Shown piece by piece: positions 1 through 7,052 of a stretch of DNA of 64,000 nt. The stretch covers positions 124,001 to 188,000 of the forward strand of contig NZ_SRLB01000014.1 in assembly GCF_004745635.1 (NCBI RefSeq), in the 5' to 3' direction. A model generated the notes under the pieces. That model had not been told where the DNA came from and made no database searches. It was given only the letters and a program-made list of their open reading frames with translations. Numbering within the stretch: position 1 is the first letter of the stretch; every line of letters starts with the position of its first letter. Source of the DNA: Methylobacterium nonmethylotrophicum. GTDB taxonomy: Bacteria > Pseudomonadota > Alphaproteobacteria > Rhizobiales > Beijerinckiaceae. Position numbers and translations under genes: made by a program.

Positions 1-287
1 ACATGGCCCTTGTGCGGGTCCTCGACGGTGCGGTCGGAGCCCCCCTGCCCGCGCCAGTCGAAGGCGACGACGTGGAAGCCGCGCGCGCGCAGCTCGGTCA
101 CGGTCTCGAAGTACTTCTCGATGAACTCCGCCCGGCCCTGGACCAGGCAGACGGTGCCCTGGATGGTCCGCGCCGTCGGCGCCCAGGTGGCGACCCGCAG
201 CGACAGGCCGTCGGCGGTGCGCACGGCGCGCAAGGTGGCGCCCGGCGGGATCGGGTTGTCGGGCGTGGCGAGCAGCGGCACGGTCAC
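1..287 (-). CDS. Alpha/beta hydrolase, N-terminal part (runs off the window)
   Basis: Only about the first 95 codons lie in the window, read leftwards off the edge. The visible part resembles the lysophospholipase/monoglyceride-lipase branch of alpha/beta hydrolases (serine aminopeptidase S33 type): a GRAEFIEKY segment followed by a strand and the loop DWRGQGGS, where the oxyanion side of the active site begins. The nucleophile elbow lies beyond the edge, so catalysis cannot be judged. No ATG fits the frame; the start is taken at one of two close GTG codons (287 or 281). It is divergent from the hsp20 gene. The fold is fairly secure; the substrate is unknown. Confidence 0.8.
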   Translation of the reverse strand, partial: MTVPLLATPDNPIPPGATLRAVRTADGLSLRVATWAPTARTIQGTVCLVQGRAEFIEKYFETVTELRARGFHVVAFDWRGQGGSDRTVEDPHKGH

Positions 288-513
288 GGTCGGGTCCCCG
301 GAAACGTCGTCCCGCGCATCCTCGCACGGCAGAGCCTTAAAAGTGAGGCATGGGCGCGCGCGCGATCCACACCCGATCGGGGGCCTGAAAAAAATTCGCG
401 CGACCCTGCTGGCGCCGGCCTTGAACAGTCTAGACCCCACTCCGATATCCCGGGGGCGCCGGCCGATACGGCGGCGCGCAAGACCGGGACCGGCCCCCGC
501 GGCGGACCCACAA

Positions 514-548
514 GACTACATATTGCTTCATACGGAGAATATGTCATG
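514..548 (+). promoter_or_regulatory. ROSE-like RNA thermometer hairpin over the hsp20 ribosome binding site
   Basis: Directly before the hsp20 start, the arm at 518-524 (ACATATT) pairs perfectly with 538-544 (AATATGT). Between the arms, TTGCT (523-527) faces the Shine-Dalgarno GGAG (534-537) across a short loop. This is the layout of the last hairpin of ROSE elements, in which a U-U/C-G-C-U stretch masks the ribosome site of small heat-shock genes in alphaproteobacteria and melts on warming. The base pairing is seen directly; heat-controlled translation is inferred from the family. The usual upstream ROSE hairpins were not resolved in the G+C-rich leader. Confidence 0.75.
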
Positions 549-1010
549 CGTCAGTTCGATCTCGCTCCCCTGTACCGTTCGACCGTCGGCTTCGACCGCC
601 TGTTTTCCGCCCTCGACCAGTTCGTGAGCGCGGATGCGGCGCCGACCTATCCGCCCTACAACATCGAGCGCACGGCCGAGAACGCCTACCGGATCACCCT
701 GGCGGTGGCCGGCTTCACCGACCAGGATCTGTCGATCGAGGTCCGTGAGAACGCGCTCACCGTGAAGGGCGAGCGCAAGGCCGAGGCCAAGCAGGCCGAG
801 TTCCTGCACCAGGGCATCGCGGCCCGCGGCTTCGAGCGGCGCTTCCAGCTCGCCGACCACGTCCAGGTGACGGGCGCGGCGCTGGAGAACGGCCTGCTCC
901 ATGTCGACCTCGTCCGCGAGATCCCGGAGGCCAAGAAGCCCCGCCAGATCCAGATCGCCTCGGGCTCCCGCCCGCAGTCGATCGAGGGCAGCGTCCAGAA
1001 GGCCGCGTAA
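546..1010 (+). CDS. Small heat-shock protein, Hsp20/IbpA type
   Basis: A 154-residue ATP-independent holdase chaperone of the cytoplasm. It has the expected short N-terminal arm, an alpha-crystallin domain over about residues 38-130 (with ITLAVAGF and the ENGLLHVDL strand), and a C-terminal IQI motif of the I-x-I type used in oligomer assembly. Length is normal for IbpA-like proteins. The ATG at 546 is preferred because it sits 8 bases after GGAG and directly after the predicted thermometer hairpin; an out-of-frame ATG at 541 lies inside that hairpin. It is a single gene closed by a strong hairpin. Regulation by heat at the translation step is likely. Confidence 0.93.
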   Translation: MRQFDLAPLYRSTVGFDRLFSALDQFVSADAAPTYPPYNIERTAENAYRITLAVAGFTDQDLSIEVRENALTVKGERKAEAKQAEFLHQGIAARGFERRFQLADHVQVTGAALENGLLHVDLVREIPEAKKPRQIQIASGSRPQSIEGSVQKAA

Positions 1011-1035
1011 CGCGCCTTCGATCCCGTCAGGGGAG

Positions 1036-1059
1036 CGCCCCGGCCGCCCGGCCGGGGCG
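1036..1059. terminator. Hairpin between convergent hsp20 and AhpD-like genes
   Basis: A perfect 10-bp stem (CGCCCCGGCC / GGCCGGGGCG) with a four-base loop lies between two converging genes. No strong T run follows on either strand, so it may be a bidirectional terminator or only a transcript-end barrier. Confidence 0.6.
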
Positions 1060-1075
1060 TTGTCGTGCGCGACGG

Positions 1076-1393
1076 TCAGGGCAGCAGGTGCGTGCCGTGG
1101 GTCAGCGCCGCGCCGGCCCGCAGGGCGACGGCCACGAACACGGTCTCGGCCAGTTCCTGCTCGCTGGCGCCGGCCCTCTTGGCGGCCTCGCGGTGCACCT
1201 CGAGGCAGTAGGGGCACTGGGTCGTCAGGGCGACCGCCAGCGCCATCAGCTCCTTGTACTTGCGCGGGATCGCGCCGTCGGCGAGCGCCGCCTTGTCGAG
1301 GGCCTCGAAGGCCCCCATCGCCTCGGGGGCGAGGCTCTTCAGGGCGGGCAGCTTCTTCAGGTTGGCGGCGTCGTACAGGGCGTGGTCGTGCAT
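1076..1393 (-). CDS. Carboxymuconolactone decarboxylase family (AhpD-like) protein
   Basis: A 105-residue all-helical protein of the CMD/AhpD family. The diagnostic motif is CPYCLEVH, giving C60-x2-C63-x3-H67, the redox pair and proton relay of AhpD-type alkylhydroperoxidases rather than true carboxymuconolactone decarboxylases, which lack the cysteine pair. It probably has thiol peroxidase or related redox activity in the cytoplasm. The start ATG is preceded by a good GGAGG. A longer frame upstream has no support. It is a single gene convergent with hsp20. Family assignment is secure; the physiological substrate is not known. Confidence 0.85.
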   Translation of the reverse strand: MHDHALYDAANLKKLPALKSLAPEAMGAFEALDKAALADGAIPRKYKELMALAVALTTQCPYCLEVHREAAKRAGASEQELAETVFVAVALRAGAALTHGTHLLP

Positions 1394-1507
1394 GGCGTGT
1401 CCTCCCGGTCTGCCGGTGCCGGCCACCCGTCGGCCGGGGCGGCTCGGCCTCCTGACAGTTAGCGCAGGGCGGACGCGCGCCAATGCGCCCCGGGATGGGG
1501 TGCCCCG

Positions 1508-2917
1508 CTACTGCGTGATGCGCGCGAGCGCGCCGGTGGCGGCGAACATCTTGGCCACCGCGGTGTTGATCTCCGCCGGCGTGCTGGCCGCGTAGGCGTC
1601 GGCGCTCGACGTGGCGCAGGCGGCCATGTTCGAGGAGATCGAGCTCAGCAGGTTGGCCTGGATGTAGTCGAAGATGGTGTTGAGCGCCGCGGACGAGCTG
1701 CGCAGGTTCGCGGCCGGCACGATGTAGCGCGTGTTCAGCGTCATCACCGTGTAGCCTTTGGTCTTCATCGCCGAGCAGGCGCTGGGATCGAGCGACTGGA
1801 TGTAGATCGGGACCGCGAACTGCGTGTACTTGTTGCAGTTGGCCTGCGTGCAGGGCGACCAGGGGGTGAAGTTCGAGTCGTACCCGTCCTGGCTGCCGTT
1901 GCTGGTGACCTTGATGTCGGAATCCTGGACGCCGTCGGTGATGAACATCACCGTGCCCTGCGGGGTCAGGGAGGTCAGGCCGGTGCCGGGGACCGGCAGC
2001 AGGGTGTTGAGGCTCTTGAGCCCGTAGGTCGAGTTCGTGCCGCCGTCGTTCAGGGCCGCGCTCAGCTCGATCCCGCCGACTGCCGCGATGGCGCCCTGGA
2101 GGTCGGACGAGAGCGGGAAGACGGACTTGAACTGGCTGCTGAAGGTGTAGATCGCGACCTTGAACCGGTTGGTGTTGCCGGTGCTGATCATCTGGTTGAG
2201 CGCGGCGATCACCGACTGCTTGGCGACGTCGATCCGCAACGTCGCCCCGGCATTGCGCGCGGTCGTGGTCGTGCCGGTGTAGTGGCAGGCGACGGCGCAG
2301 CCATTCGTCGCCGTATAGACGATCTGCTGGTCGGCCTGGGTCGCGCCGATCCCCATCGACGACGAGGTGTCGATGATGATGTAGATGTTGTTGAAGCCCG
2401 GCATCGTCAGCGTCGTGGCGCTCGAGCCGGACAGGGCGCTCGTGCTGGTGCCGAGATACTTCATGAACAGCGTCGGCATCGACAGGCTGTAGGAGACCTT
2501 CGCGCTCACCGTGAGCCCCAGGGCGGTGATCTGGATCGTCGGGACCGGCGCCGTCGACGGCAGGGCGCCGAGATTGGCGTTGAACTGGGCCTGCGCCTGG
2601 GTCTTGGCCGAGGCGATGGCCGCGCTCGTCGGGTCGAGAACCCCGGTATAGTTGAGGATGTAGGTCTGCACCCCGGTGATCGCCGCGATGGCGGCGGCAT
2701 CCGCGGCGCGGTCGAGCTTGGCCTTGTAGGCCAGCGCCATGCCGTAATCGGTGGCGCAGCCGAGCGCCCCGATCAGCGGCACCAGGCAGAATCCGGTGAT
2801 GAGCGCGACGTTGCCCCGGCGGTCGCCCGCGAGCGCCCGGCCGCGCCGGCGAAGGCCGGACAGGGCGCGGCGCGCCACTGCGTGCGCGACCGCGCGCGCG
2901 CCCTCGGTGATGCGCAT
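1508..2917 (-). CDS. TadG-like pilus protein with von Willebrand factor A domain
   Basis: A 469-residue envelope protein. A TadE/TadG-type N terminus (RRGNVALITGFCLVPLIG, about residues 33-50) forms one membrane segment. A long extracytoplasmic part follows, with a vWA fold and a MIDAS motif DTSSS (D183, S185, S187) plus the later ITDG strand. Such proteins accompany Flp/Tad pilus secretion systems. The ATG used follows GTGGAGG; the frame stays open 22 codons further, into the end of the upstream pseudopilin gene. It is the last of three same-strand pseudopilin genes. No tad ATPase, secretin or flp gene is in the window, so the partner machine must be elsewhere. Confidence 0.8.
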   Translation of the reverse strand: MRITEGARAVAHAVARRALSGLRRRGRALAGDRRGNVALITGFCLVPLIGALGCATDYGMALAYKAKLDRAADAAAIAAITGVQTYILNYTGVLDPTSAAIASAKTQAQAQFNANLGALPSTAPVPTIQITALGLTVSAKVSYSLSMPTLFMKYLGTSTSALSGSSATTLTMPGFNNIYIIIDTSSSMGIGATQADQQIVYTATNGCAVACHYTGTTTTARNAGATLRIDVAKQSVIAALNQMISTGNTNRFKVAIYTFSSQFKSVFPLSSDLQGAIAAVGGIELSAALNDGGTNSTYGLKSLNTLLPVPGTGLTSLTPQGTVMFITDGVQDSDIKVTSNGSQDGYDSNFTPWSPCTQANCNKYTQFAVPIYIQSLDPSACSAMKTKGYTVMTLNTRYIVPAANLRSSSAALNTIFDYIQANLLSSISSNMAACATSSADAYAASTPAEINTAVAKMFAATGALARITQ

Positions 2918-2973
2918 GGTGCCCTCCACGAACGGCCGCGAGGCGGCCAGGACCATCAAGGAGATCCGGGAGA

Positions 2974-3708
2974 TCAGGGACATTGCTGGCCGAACCCGTC
3001 GTCGCCGGAGGCGGCCGCGTACGCGATGGCGTTCGTGTAGCGCGGTTTGATGTAGGCCGAGCGCCGGATCGTCACCGTCTTGAACAGCGTCGAGAACAGG
3101 AACGGGGTCCAGTTGAAGGAGAGGTCGGCGACGATGACGAAGGACGGCGGCGAGCTGGTCCCCTGCGGGTTCGCCACCGGCGTGAACAGCGAGGCCGGCA
3201 GGGTCGCCGGGTCCGGGTTCGCGGTGTCGAGGGCGGCGGCGAGCGACGCGCCGCAGGCGCGCTGCTTGTCGCCGCCGGTCCAGGCCACCTTCGCCTTGTA
3301 GGTGCAGGAGGCCGTGCAGCCGGCGACCGTCGGGCTGAAGCTGATGCCCGCCATGCTGATCAGGATGTCGCTGTTCCAGGCGACCTTGCGGAGCGCGGCG
3401 TCGGCCAGCACCTGCGGGAAGATCAGCATCACGGCGTCGTTGGCGTAGTGCAGGTCGGCCGAGGCGATGCTGCTCGACACGTTCATGGCGATGATGCCGG
3501 CGACCCCGCTCGCCGCCTCGGCGATGAGCCGCGCCTGGCGGATGAAGCGCGCGTACTCAAACGCCCCTCCCGTCAGCGCGACCAGGAACGGGAAGACCAG
3601 GGCGAATTCGAGGGCCGCGACCGCGCCCCGGTCGGACGGGAAGGCCACGATCCGGCGCCAGGGCGGCCCGGGCGCGGTCTCAGCAGCCCGCATACGCGAC
3701 GGCACCAT
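2974..3708 (-). CDS. TadE/TadF-like pseudopilin
   Basis: A 244-residue protein with a basic N terminus followed by DRGAVAALEFALVFPFLVAL (about residues 26-45). This is the prepilin-like segment of TadE/TadF minor pilins, processed by the TadV/CpaA peptidase after the glycine. Here the glutamate falls at +6 from that glycine rather than the usual +5, a small oddity. The rest is a secreted domain with four cysteines. The ATG at 3708 has GGAG eight bases upstream and lies inside the end of the previous gene (29-base overlap), which suggests coupled translation. An ATG five codons later is an alternative start. Confidence 0.75.
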   Translation of the reverse strand: MVPSRMRAAETAPGPPWRRIVAFPSDRGAVAALEFALVFPFLVALTGGAFEYARFIRQARLIAEAASGVAGIIAMNVSSSIASADLHYANDAVMLIFPQVLADAALRKVAWNSDILISMAGISFSPTVAGCTASCTYKAKVAWTGGDKQRACGASLAAALDTANPDPATLPASLFTPVANPQGTSSPPSFVIVADLSFNWTPFLFSTLFKTVTIRRSAYIKPRYTNAIAYAAASGDDGFGQQCP

Positions 3709-4309
3709 TGTAGGGCTCCGAGCGGAAGGTGGTGCTGGCCATGAGGACGTAGCTCGGCTTGCCGTTGAAGGTCGTCGGCGCCGCCGAGGCGAGGAGGCCG
3801 GTGAGGTAGGTGGTCGGGTACTGGACCTGCAGGACGACGTACTGGCCGCCGGCGCCGGGGCAGAACTTGCCGGTCCCGTCGAGGGGCGGCTGGACCAGCC
3901 CGGTCCCGGCGGCATTGACGTAGGCGTAGTAGCCGGTCGGCGACTGGCCCTCCTGGACCACGCTCATCGTCACGAAGACGTTGGCGCAGACGAAGGTCGA
4001 CGGCAGCTTCGGGCACACGACCTGGTCGCGGAACTGCGTCGCGGTGAGCCCCGCCGTGGAGATCGCGCCCGTGGTGACGGCGCGCGCGCTGGCGCTGGCG
4101 GCGCTGTCGAGGGCCGCCATCAGGAAGAAGGCGTATCCGGTCTGGATGATGCCGAGCAGGGTCATGGTGAAGGGCGCGGCCACGAGGGCGAACTCGACCG
4201 CCGTGACACCGCGCGCATCGGCCAAGGCGCTGCGGCACGACGCAGCGAAATGGCGGGCGCGGCGCCGCCACCCGCCCGCACACGCTGTGGGCTCATCTTG
4301 CCTGACCAT
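3680..4309 (-). CDS. TadE-like pseudopilin
   Basis: About 209 residues. A cytoplasmic basic stretch leads to ARGVTAVEFALVAAPF, a textbook TadE prepilin segment with glutamate at +5 after the cleavage glycine, then one membrane helix and a secreted domain carrying paired cysteines. TadE proteins are minor pseudopilins needed for Flp pilus assembly. It is first in the three-gene set with the TadF-like and TadG-like genes. The start is uncertain: the ATG at 4309 is used, but a GTG seven codons upstream (4330) is in frame and neither has a clear ribosome site. Confidence 0.75.
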   Translation of the reverse strand: MVRQDEPTACAGGWRRRARHFAASCRSALADARGVTAVEFALVAAPFTMTLLGIIQTGYAFFLMAALDSAASASARAVTTGAISTAGLTATQFRDQVVCPKLPSTFVCANVFVTMSVVQEGQSPTGYYAYVNAAGTGLVQPPLDGTGKFCPGAGGQYVVLQVQYPTTYLTGLLASAAPTTFNGKPSYVLMASTTFRSEPYNGAVAYAGC

Positions 4310-4693
4310 GACGGATTTTTGCCGGATCACTCATGCCGAGGGACACTAGTGAGTCCTTGCCTACCCGCGGATTAAATCGTTTCCGCTCAAATGACACATT
4401 TATGCTCTTGGTTAATTAATGTCCGGTCAAACACTGTAGCTAGACTGCAAGGATTAGGCAGGAAGGCCTGCCTCTCTGCTGGAGCGTCTCGTCTCCGGCG
4501 CGGCCCGTCGCTACGGCGCCGCGCGGGCCGCGCTCGGCGCATCGCACGCGGACGGCGCCGAGGCACGGCGCGACCGCCATTCACGCCCATGACGGATGCC
4601 GTCGGGCACGTGTCCCTGGGTCAGCTCCGACGGCCGCAGCCGGGGACGAGCCGGATCGGCGCCGCCTGCGCCCGGCGGCGCCCCGGACGTCAT
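4310..4693. other. Intergenic stretch upstream of the pseudopilin genes
   Basis: No convincing gene is seen here. Roughly 4340-4450 is clearly richer in A+T than its surroundings and is the likely promoter region for the leftward pseudopilin genes. The rest (4460-4690) is G+C-rich without recognisable coding. No specific -35/-10 pair could be defended. Confidence 0.4.
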
Positions 4694-4756
4694 CCGAAAT
4701 CCGGTTGATCGCTTCAGGCGATCCCTGTGGGATCGCTTTCGCGATGCGGATTTCGG
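4694..4756. repeat. Nested palindrome (REP-like)
   Basis: Outer arms CCGAAATCCG (4694-4703) and CGGATTTCGG (4747-4756) are perfectly complementary. GATCGC/GCGAT pairs continue inwards, and the centre contains a separate perfect hairpin, GCGATCCC-TGT-GGGATCGC (4718-4736). This is an interspersed-palindrome layout. It sits between two leftward genes, 60 bases downstream of the HTH protein gene, and may also act as a transcript end. Confidence 0.65.
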
Positions 4757-4816
4757 CGTCGCCCAGGCGTGCGAGCGAGGCTCCGCCGTCGCGGGCTGGT
4801 GAGACCGGATCCGGTA

Positions 4817-5260
4817 TCAGAGGTCGCCGAAGGCGAGCTGGGCCGAGGTCGGGCGCTTGGCCGGCTTGCCGGTCTTGTCCTTGGGCGCCGCCTTGGCGGC
4901 GGCCTTGCGGGGACGCTTCGGCTCGGCGCCGCGGATGCGCGCCTTGCCCTTGTCGCGGGCCACCGCCTCGGGGGCGGCCTGATCGCCCGAGAGCCACTTG
5001 CCGCGCTTGATCACCTCGTTCACCCGGCCCTGGTTGACGCCGAGCTTGAAGGCGATCTCCTGCTGGGTCATCTCCGTCGACCCGTGCAGGTCGAGGATCA
5101 TCCGGGCGAGCTCGGGCGTCATCTTCTTGCCGACGATGCGGCGGCCGGGCTTGACCACCCGGTTGGCGCGGTCGCGCTCGCGCAGGCGCTCGAGGATCGC
5201 CAGCGCCATCAGCATGCCGTTCTCGCGCAGGGCTTCCTCGAATTCCTTCAGCGTCGCCAT
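4817..5260 (-). CDS. Small helix-turn-helix protein of unknown role
   Basis: A 147-residue protein. After a charged helical N terminus, residues about 64-87 (TQQEIAFKLGVNQGRVNEVI) read as a helix-turn-helix, with the A-x3-G turn typical of sigma-like or XRE-like folds. The tail (residues 100-135) is rich in Lys, Ala and Pro and probably disordered or DNA-contacting. It has no sensor domain. I do not recognise a named family; a DNA-binding role is inferred only from the HTH and the basic tail. It is a single leftward gene, divergent from the monooxygenase gene. Confidence 0.7.
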   Translation of the reverse strand: MATLKEFEEALRENGMLMALAILERLRERDRANRVVKPGRRIVGKKMTPELARMILDLHGSTEMTQQEIAFKLGVNQGRVNEVIKRGKWLSGDQAAPEAVARDKGKARIRGAEPKRPRKAAAKAAPKDKTGKPAKRPTSAQLAFGDL

Positions 5261-5459
5261 CAGGACCGAACTCCGCTGTCACGCTCCGGCAGGAAAACGG
5301 CGCCGGGCGTGGCCGGTTGCCGCCGCGCGTGCGTCATCCACGGTTTGTGCGCCCCCGGCCCTCGTGTTGGCAACCGCCCGCCCGCGTCATCCACCGCTGT
5401 CCGCGTTGGACAAGACCGGCGGCTTCGCGCATGGCTTCGCGCCGAGACGGGAGGACCGC

Positions 5460-5759
5460 ATGGTACTGGAGATCGCGCAGATCGACGTGAAGGCCGGGCA
5501 CGAGAGCGCCTTCGAGGCCGGGGTGGGCCGGGCGGCGGAGCTGTTTCGCCGCGCCAGGGGCTGCCGCGGCATGGAGCTGCAGCGCTCGGTCGAGATCCCG
5601 ACCCGCTACCGGCTGATGGTGCAGTGGGAGACCCTGGAGAACCACACCGTCGATTTCCGCGAATCGGCGGACTTCCAGGCCTGGCGCGCGCTGGTCTCGG
5701 AGCACTTCGCCGGCCCGCCGCAGGTGGAGCACACGGTGCTGTCGGTGCACGGCTTCTGA
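5460..5759 (+). CDS. Antibiotic biosynthesis monooxygenase (ABM) domain protein
   Basis: A 99-residue ferredoxin-like alpha+beta barrel protein of the ABM/dimeric barrel superfamily. It shows the usual order: a first strand (VLEIAQIDVKAG), a helix over residues about 15-30, the strand with MELQRS, then RYRLMVQWETLENHT and the helix that begins FRESADFQAWR. Members form dimers and include cofactor-free monooxygenases and haem-handling proteins, but many have no known substrate. The start is supported by GGGAGG upstream. It is a stand-alone gene ahead of a small disordered-protein gene. Confidence 0.8.
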   Translation: MVLEIAQIDVKAGHESAFEAGVGRAAELFRRARGCRGMELQRSVEIPTRYRLMVQWETLENHTVDFRESADFQAWRALVSEHFAGPPQVEHTVLSVHGF

Positions 5760-5809
5760 ACCGGGCCTCCCTCCGGCCGTTCCCCCGGGACCACGACCGG
5801 AGGCACGCC

Positions 5810-6016
5810 ATGATCGAGCACGGGGAGACCGAGGACCGAGAGACCGGCGGCGGACAGACCGACCGCGGACGGCCCGACCCGAAGCCGGGCGAGGGGCTCG
5901 CCAACGACAGCCTCGGGGCGAGCCGCCGCCCCGCCGGCGCCGACCCGGGCGGGGCGCCCGCCACCGGCACGCCGCAGGGCGGCCGGCCCGCCGACGCGCA
6001 GGTGCCCAAGGAGTAG
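5810..6016 (+). CDS. Small hydrophilic protein, probably disordered
   Basis: A 68-residue protein rich in Gly, Pro, Asp and Glu (for example GETEDRETGGG and GGAPATGTPQGG), with no hydrophobic core, signal or membrane segment. GGAGG lies seven bases before the ATG, so translation is plausible despite the lack of a recognised family. Similar short acidic proteins are often annotated as hypothetical in methylobacteria. It lies between the ABM gene and hemC. A spurious frame cannot be ruled out in DNA this rich in G+C. Confidence 0.5.
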   Translation: MIEHGETEDRETGGGQTDRGRPDPKPGEGLANDSLGASRRPAGADPGGAPATGTPQGGRPADAQVPKE

Positions 6017-6100
6017 CGGACGGCATGCGGCAATGGCGTGACACGGGGCGCCCGACTCGCTACTCGCGAAGCGAGGCTCCTCGATTTCACGGCACCCGAC

Positions 6101-7036
6101 ATGGCCCGACGTCCCCTGCGAATCGGCACCCGCGGCAGCCCGATGGCGCTCGCCCAGACCGGGATGGTGCGCGACCGCATCGCGGCCGCCCATCCCGCCC
6201 TCGCCGAGCCCGGCGCGATGGAGCTCGTCGTCGTCACCACGGTGGCCGACAAGGTGCTCGACCGGCCGCTCTCCGAGATCGGCGGCAAGGGCCTGTTCAC
6301 CAAGGAGCTGGAGCAGGCGCTGCTCGCCGATCAGGTCGACGTCGCCGTCCACTCGATGAAGGACGTCGAGACCTGGCTGCCGGACGGCCTCGTCATCGCC
6401 TGCATCCTCGCGCGCGACGATCCCCGGGACGCCTTCCTGTCGCCGCGCGCGGGTCGCCTCGCCGACCTCGCGCCGGGAAGCCGGGTCGGCACCTCGTCCT
6501 TGCGCCGCGGCGCCCAGGTGCTGATGCGCCGGCCCGACCTGCAGATCGTGCCGTTGCGCGGCAACGCCAACACCCGGATGAAGCGGCTCGAGGAGGGCGC
6601 CTGCGACGCCACGCTGCTGGCCATCGCGGGCCTCGAGCGCCTCGGCCTTGCCGACCGCGCCCAGGAGATCCTGCCGGTGAACGAGATGCTGCCGGCAGTG
6701 GCGCAGGGGGCGCTCGGCATCGAGTGCCGGGCGGGGGATGCCGACGTGATCGCACTCCTGCAGGCGGTGGCCTGTCCCACGACGACCATCGCGGTCAATG
6801 CCGAGCGGGCGCTGCTCGCGGAACTCGACGGCTCCTGCCGCACCCCGATCGCGGCGCTGGCCCAGATCGACGGCGACAGCCTCACCCTCGACGGGCTCCT
6901 GTTCCTGCCCGACGGCAGCGCCCACTGGGCCACCCACCGCACCGGCCGGGTCGCCGACGCCCTGGCGATCGGGCGCGACGCCGGCGCCGAGCTGAAGGCG
7001 AAGGCGGGCGAGACCTACCGGGCGAAGCTGCAGTGA
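6101..7036 (+). CDS. hemC: Porphobilinogen deaminase (hydroxymethylbilane synthase)
   Basis: Joins four porphobilinogen units into hydroxymethylbilane in haem, cobalamin and bacteriochlorophyll synthesis, in the cytoplasm. The 311-residue length is standard. Visible hallmarks are the N-terminal RIGTRGSPMALAQ, the loop HSMKD (catalytic Asp at 88), the arginine-rich substrate site GTSSLRR and RGNANTRMKRL, and LDGSCRTP with C246, which carries the dipyrromethane cofactor. The ATG at 6101 gives the family's normal N terminus. A longer frame upstream adds a non-conserved tail. It converges on pncB with 16 bases between the stops. Confidence 0.97.
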   Translation: MARRPLRIGTRGSPMALAQTGMVRDRIAAAHPALAEPGAMELVVVTTVADKVLDRPLSEIGGKGLFTKELEQALLADQVDVAVHSMKDVETWLPDGLVIACILARDDPRDAFLSPRAGRLADLAPGSRVGTSSLRRGAQVLMRRPDLQIVPLRGNANTRMKRLEEGACDATLLAIAGLERLGLADRAQEILPVNEMLPAVAQGALGIECRAGDADVIALLQAVACPTTTIAVNAERALLAELDGSCRTPIAALAQIDGDSLTLDGLLFLPDGSAHWATHRTGRVADALAIGRDAGAELKAKAGETYRAKLQ

Positions 7037-7052
7037 GGGCCCGGCGCGGTCC

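Noticed and set aside
3..545. Upstream extension of the hsp20 frame
   Set aside because: It would run antisense to the alpha/beta hydrolase and through the thermometer hairpin. Hsp20 length and ribosome site fit the ATG at 546.
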